47,216 bases of DNA, from NCBI GenBank assembly GCA_030754585.1, contig JASMAB010000004.1:1-47216 (forward strand). Direction: 5' to 3'. Source of the DNA: Nitrososphaerales archaeon. Lineage in GTDB: Archaea; Thermoproteota; Nitrososphaeria; Nitrososphaerales; JACPRH01. A model generated the notes under the pieces. That model was not told where the DNA came from. It was given only the letters and a program-made list of their open reading frames with translations, and did not search any database. Both the position numbers and the translations under genes were made by a program. Within the stretch, counting starts at the first letter, position 1. The number at the start of each line of letters is the position of its first letter. This document shows, piece after piece, positions 43,357 to 47,216 of the stretch.

Positions 43357-43830
43357 CTAATCCTCTTTCCTCATCCAAACATATGCAATGAATGAAACAG
43401 ATAACCCTGAAATAACAAAAAAGCTTCCAATAAATCGGAGGTTAGGCTGGACCTCCAGTTGAGCCATCATGAATGGATGTAAAGACCCACATATCGTAGA
43501 ACAGTGTATCCTAAACATCCCCATTCTATCAGCCACAAATGATACAGTTTCAGGTGAACCAGGGGTTATGAAATCCTGTCTCACTTCGTAATCCTCTATA
43601 TAAAATCCATGAATTGCATCTACAGACTCTATTGTGATAACTACAATATCCCCTTGATTCACAACTAATCTCGCAGGTTCAAACCCGAATCTAAACGCTT
43701 TCAAGGTAAATTGCTTTACATAACTATCCTGCTGTTGAGCTGCAGCGAGACCCATACCCACTGTTCCCACTGCAATTCCAATTACAATCAATACTAGTAA
43801 CATTTTATGCCGATTCAATAGATCTATCAA
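43357..43830 (-). CDS. CuA-domain protein (COX2-like) with helices at both ends, copy 1
   Basis: A 157-aa protein. It has an N-terminal helix (about 10-31), a cupredoxin domain with complete CuA ligands (H74 in AIHGFYIED; C110, C114, H118 and M121 in CSTICGSLHPFM), and an unusual C-terminal helix (about 131-152) that anchors it a second time. It starts at TTG (43828-43830); the Met at residue 10 is an alternative. It is the first gene of the operon. No heme-copper oxidase subunit I or NosZ gene is found on either side. Confidence 0.88.
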   Translation of the reverse strand: MIDLLNRHKMLLVLIVIGIAVGTVGMGLAAAQQQDSYVKQFTLKAFRFGFEPARLVVNQGDIVVITIESVDAIHGFYIEDYEVRQDFITPGSPETVSFVADRMGMFRIHCSTICGSLHPFMMAQLEVQPNLRFIGSFFVISGLSVSFIAYVWMRKED

Positions 43831-44136
43831 TTACCTGAAAGTCAGTATCAGAGCTTCCTTATGGAATAAATAAATAGATTTATGGATAGAAAAACCTATT
43901 GATAATCAGTCCTTTCAGCCGACCGGTGCCGATAAATAAGTACCTAACCACCTTTTTTTCTTGGTTTTATTTTACTACACTAAGTGTTTTATTGTGGAAT
44001 AACTAGGAGTAAATACTCTAAACTGATTTAAAACTAAAAATTGAGACTAAAATTTGTTCTCACTGTCCTACTGCCAGCCCAAGAGCGCCTTTGTCTAAGC
44101 ACTTTAATACATTAACCATCTAACATTACTTCACTA
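43831..44136. other. 306-bp intergenic region
   Basis: This divides the leftward CuA operon from the rightward glycosyltransferase gene. It contains a T-run (CCTTTTTTTCTTGG near 43955) and a GC-richer patch around CAGCCGACCGGTGCCG (43916-43931). AT-rich sequence next to the CuA start can hold its promoter. I found no RNA gene or credible ORF. Confidence 0.4.
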
Positions 44137-45594
44137 TTGTTCCTTGGAAGACAGGCTGTTATCAGGACTCTTGCAGAATACTGCTTAGTAATCACTCTAC
44201 TCGCCGGGGGTTTCACGCTGTACTATTGGATTTTTACCAGAGGACCAATTATGCCGGGGATTGATGGACCATACTATCTGATCCAAGTTAGAAGTATCCT
44301 CGAGACAGGTGTGATGATATATGATGATCCACCTTTAACATTCTACCTATTCGCCCTCTTCTCCAAGTTTCTAGGAGATGTGTATAATGGAGTGATAATA
44401 GGAGTATCAGCCCTAGCCGCCCTCTCAGCTGTCCCAATCTATTTTTTCGTGCGGAAAGTCACAGGGAGTAAACTATCGGCTATAGCGTCCATCATCCTCT
44501 TCATCTACTCCGCATATCATGTGAGACTGGTCGCAGATCTCATGAAGAATGCTGTGGGAGTACTATTCCTAGCAGGTTTTATTTATTATCTTCACGACAC
44601 CGCATTTAACGGGTACAGAAAAAGAAGCCTCATTCTTTCCATCATCTTTTTGACACTCACCACCCTCACCCATATACTCGATCTAGGAGTCGCTATCCTC
44701 TTTCTCATCCTCTACACTATCCTGATACCTCTTTTTCAGAGGAGGAAACGGTTCTTGAAATCTGCGGGTATCATGTGGTCGTTTCTCATCACCCTACTCT
44801 TCGTAGGCAGCATGGTCACACCATTCTACTTCACCGACATTGGAAAAGGAATAGCCTTCGCAGAAGACCTGCTTCAACCCAACCCATCCTCACAAACAGG
44901 GCCACAACTCCCTCCACCTAGAGAACAAGCCCCACCACCTGGAGGACAAGCCCTCCCACGTCGAAACCGGTCTGACATCTTGAATGACCGAATGTGGTGG
45001 GCCATTCCCTTCCTTATTGCAGGGGCAGTAATGTCAGGCAAAGAGCTGATTGAGGGAAACAAGCAGAAGGCGACTGTCCTGATAGTGGCGACAACAGTTG
45101 GAATGCTTCTTATTCTGCCGTTCATACCGCAAAAATGGCTCTGGCGCTTCACACTCATGGAGTTTATCCCCTTATCAATAATTTTTGGATTGATATTGTC
45201 CAGAGTAAAGAAGAAGACGATAATTATAATCCTCTGCGTATTCATACTTACACCTGTAGGCATACAGGCAGTTCAGGCTGTAGATTCTATTCCAGAAAAA
45301 TCCATAACCGAAGAGGGATACAGAGATCTGGAGGCGATGAAAAGTATGGTGCCTTCAGACTCTGTTATAGTAGTATCCAACAAAGGGGTCGCTTACTGGG
45401 TGGAATACCTTCTTCGAGTCGAGACTATAACCGGCCTTTCTCCCAGCTTAGACACCAATTATGAAAACATATTCATCATATCTGACTCGAGGATAAGGCG
45501 TCCTCTACCTCCTCAGACTCAACTAATCTATAGCGGCGAGGAAATGATATTGGGCAAGATTACTGATAGATTACCTGAACCTCCTAGAGGATAA
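44137..45594 (+). CDS. GT-C-type membrane glycosyltransferase (PMT/ArnT-like)
   Basis: A 485-aa polytopic protein. The first outer loop PGIDGPYYLIQVRSI holds the Asp expected of GT-C enzymes that use lipid-linked sugars. Eight or more hydrophobic helices follow, then a proline-rich loop (about 250-275), further helices and a small C-terminal soluble part. It probably transfers a sugar from a polyprenyl carrier to a surface protein or lipid, as in dolichyl-phosphate-mannose-protein or ArnT families. Codon use is clearly different from its neighbours, with many C- or G-ending codons (for example CTC GCC GGG GGT TTC ACG CTG), suggesting transfer from a richer-GC source. TTG start. Confidence 0.75.
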   Translation: MFLGRQAVIRTLAEYCLVITLLAGGFTLYYWIFTRGPIMPGIDGPYYLIQVRSILETGVMIYDDPPLTFYLFALFSKFLGDVYNGVIIGVSALAALSAVPIYFFVRKVTGSKLSAIASIILFIYSAYHVRLVADLMKNAVGVLFLAGFIYYLHDTAFNGYRKRSLILSIIFLTLTTLTHILDLGVAILFLILYTILIPLFQRRKRFLKSAGIMWSFLITLLFVGSMVTPFYFTDIGKGIAFAEDLLQPNPSSQTGPQLPPPREQAPPPGGQALPRRNRSDILNDRMWWAIPFLIAGAVMSGKELIEGNKQKATVLIVATTVGMLLILPFIPQKWLWRFTLMEFIPLSIIFGLILSRVKKKTIIIILCVFILTPVGIQAVQAVDSIPEKSITEEGYRDLEAMKSMVPSDSVIVVSNKGVAYWVEYLLRVETITGLSPSLDTNYENIFIISDSRIRRPLPPQTQLIYSGEEMILGKITDRLPEPPRG

Positions 45595-45765
45595 GACAGG
45601 AGACTGCATTTATTTATGATATCAAAAGACATTATACAGGAAATTTACGAGAATCTGTTTTTTACCCCTAATTCTAGAATATCTTGCAAGAGTTTTTAGG
45701 TTTGGATTTACTAGTTATCTCTATAGAAGTATTCATATATCATTTATAATGTCATATCAAAAGAA

Positions 45766-46977
45766 TTGATTAGTAAATCTTTAACGATTGTTGCAGTGAT
45801 CGGTATTATTGCGATTGCTTTTTCTGGTGTGAATAGTTATCTTTTGTATAATCATCTTCAATCAGAACAAGATTTACAGGATATTATAGATGAGATGAAT
45901 AGTAAAATCAATCCAGTTGAATCTGAACAATCATCTTTAAGCAATCAGATTTCAGATATTCTTGAAGCCCTTAGTTCAGATAATGATGAATTAAGAGAAA
46001 TAATAGAATCTCTTCAAACACAATCTCCTAAAGATGTCTATGAGACAGTTCATAAGTCAGTAGTAGTCGTTAGAACAGATTCAGGGCAAGGTTCAGGATT
46101 TTTATTTGGGGCATCAGATGATAATTATATCTTAACGAATTGGCATGTAATTGAAGGTGCATCAGAGATTGAGGTTGAATTTTATGATCGAACAATAAGT
46201 AATGCTGTTCTAATAGGAACTGATGCGTATTCTGATGTTGCTGTAATTATGTCTGAAAAAACTCCTATTGATTCTAAGCCTTTGCGATTAGTTAATTCTT
46301 CAAATCTCAGTATTGGGCAACAATTAGTTGCGATAGGCAACCCTCTTGGGAGAGAAGGATCTTTATCATCAGGGATAGTTAGCCAAATAAATATGAAACT
46401 TAACTTGGAAGAGGTACCTATTCTTGTTCCTGTTATTCAGATAGACCTTACAATAGCTCCGGGTAATTCTGGAGGTCCACTTTTAGACCTCAATGGAAAT
46501 GTGGTAGGTATAACTAATGCAGGAACCGATTATGGCTTTAATTTTGCAATTCCTTCAAATATAGTTAGTCGAGTATCTTCTTCAATAATTGAAAAGGGCT
46601 ATTATAACCACGCATTAGTTGGAATTACCCAGATCACTTTAACCCCTGAGAATATACAGACAAATAATATGAAAAATATTAAATCATCCCAGAAAGGGAT
46701 GTTGATAATTTCTGTTATAGAAGGGATGCCTGCTGAAGATGCAGGACTTATTCCCGCTATCATTACTTATAATGATGATGGTTCAATTAATCAGATAGAT
46801 GCACAAGATATCATATTGGCAATCGATAATCACACGATTATTGATGATATAGACTGGCAAGTGTATGTGGCAGAACATGTATCACCAGGTCAAGATGTAA
46901 TCTTAACTATATTGAGATCTGGTGAAATCATTTACATTGAAGTTACTCCAACAGTTAGAGAACAGTATCAAGAATAA
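45766..46977 (+). CDS. HtrA/DegP-like membrane-anchored serine protease with PDZ domain
   Basis: A 403-aa protein. It has an N-terminal anchor (about 5-28), a coiled-coil stretch (about 30-88) and a trypsin-like domain with a complete catalytic triad: H127 in TNWHVIEG, D157 in YSDVAVI and S235 in APGNSGGPLL. A C-terminal PDZ domain (about 290-400) follows, with KGMLIISVIEGMPAEDAGL and PGQDVILTILRSG. It would degrade or refold damaged extracytoplasmic proteins. The coiled coil suggests oligomerisation. It starts at TTG (45766), 171 bp after the glycosyltransferase, and shows the AT-rich codon use of the rest of the window. Confidence 0.93.
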   Translation: MISKSLTIVAVIGIIAIAFSGVNSYLLYNHLQSEQDLQDIIDEMNSKINPVESEQSSLSNQISDILEALSSDNDELREIIESLQTQSPKDVYETVHKSVVVVRTDSGQGSGFLFGASDDNYILTNWHVIEGASEIEVEFYDRTISNAVLIGTDAYSDVAVIMSEKTPIDSKPLRLVNSSNLSIGQQLVAIGNPLGREGSLSSGIVSQINMKLNLEEVPILVPVIQIDLTIAPGNSGGPLLDLNGNVVGITNAGTDYGFNFAIPSNIVSRVSSSIIEKGYYNHALVGITQITLTPENIQTNNMKNIKSSQKGMLIISVIEGMPAEDAGLIPAIITYNDDGSINQIDAQDIILAIDNHTIIDDIDWQVYVAEHVSPGQDVILTILRSGEIIYIEVTPTVREQYQE

Positions 46978-47153
46978 ACTATTACTATTTTCTGAATTAT
47001 GTATTAGACTCATTAAAGATATGTGTGGGGAACATTATGTTGGATTATGCGAATGTATTTATCGAATCCCTTTTTAATCAATAATGCTATTCAAGAGTAG
47101 CAAACCCCAGTGGACTCGCCTAATCATCATTATGTTGTAGTTCCCAATTCGTA

Positions 47154-47216
47154 ATGGCTTCATTTGGGGATACTGTGGATATTATGAAGTCTTTTAAACA
47201 ACCATTTGAGAGTTTA
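47154..47216 (+). CDS. possible start of a gene running off the right edge
   Basis: From an ATG at 47154 the frame is open to the end of the window (21 codons, MASFGDTVDIMKSFKQPFE...). This is too short to judge. The opposite strand is also open from 47123 to the edge. Between the protease stop (46977) and this point I see nothing else. Confidence 0.2.
   Translation, partial: MASFGDTVDIMKSFKQPFESL

Noticed and set aside
1-47216. CRISPR arrays, insertion sequences, prophage genes
   Set aside because: No regularly spaced repeats, transposase motifs or phage structural genes were seen on reading both strands.

Overview
The window reads as a chromosomal segment of an AT-rich archaeon. It carries MCM, GINS, Hel308, the clamp-loader small subunit, RtcB and a PAC2-family protein. 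TATA-type leaderless promoters and frequent TTG/GTG starts are visible, and one tRNA gene has bulge-helix-bulge introns. A GINS gene overlapping mcm, together with a multi-intron tRNA, is most like the TACK (Thermoproteota-related) lineages, but I cannot fix the taxon from the sequence alone. No insertion sequence, CRISPR array or phage gene is visible.

Layout. (1) 1-10.8 kb, information processing: the end of a PAC2-family gene, then a leftward run GINS > mcm > hel308 > asparagine-synthase-like > rtcB, and divergently rfcS > hisS. (2) 10.8-16 kb: a stand-alone voltage-sensor-like membrane protein, a tRNA-Ile(GAU) gene with three introns, an acetyltransferase, cysS (apparently without an ATG/GTG/TTG start), endonuclease III and a decayed metallo-beta-lactamase-fold gene. 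(3) 16-27.8 kb, envelope: an MFS carrier, several secreted or anchored proteins, a beta-propeller remnant, a Tat-exported solute-binding protein, and two paralogous ABC-2 exporters in opposite orientation at the two ends of the block. (4) 27.8-29.6 kb: a cooT-cooC-cooC nickel-chaperone set without a CO dehydrogenase. (5) 29.6-38.4 kb: two MalFGK-type ABC importers enclosing two divergent cupredoxin-fold proteins and a hydrolase-fold protein that lacks its nucleophile. (6) 38.7-43.8 kb, a redox island: ferredoxin, pentaheme cytochrome c, membrane cytochrome b, blue copper protein, and a CuA / NosR-NapH-like / CuA operon. (7) 44.1-47 kb: a more GC-rich GT-C-type membrane glycosyltransferase and a membrane-anchored HtrA-like protease.

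How they work together. Region 1 is the replication, repair and RNA-ligation core. RtcB is the ligase that would be needed to join the exons of the triple-intron tRNA in region 2. Regions 3 and 5 deal with uptake, export and the cell surface. Region 6 looks like a membrane and extracytoplasmic electron-transfer module built from heme c, heme b, iron-sulfur and copper carriers. Both CuA domains have complete metal ligands, yet no heme-copper oxidase subunit I or nitrous-oxide reductase lies beside them. The redox island and the triple-intron tRNA are the two features most worth following up.
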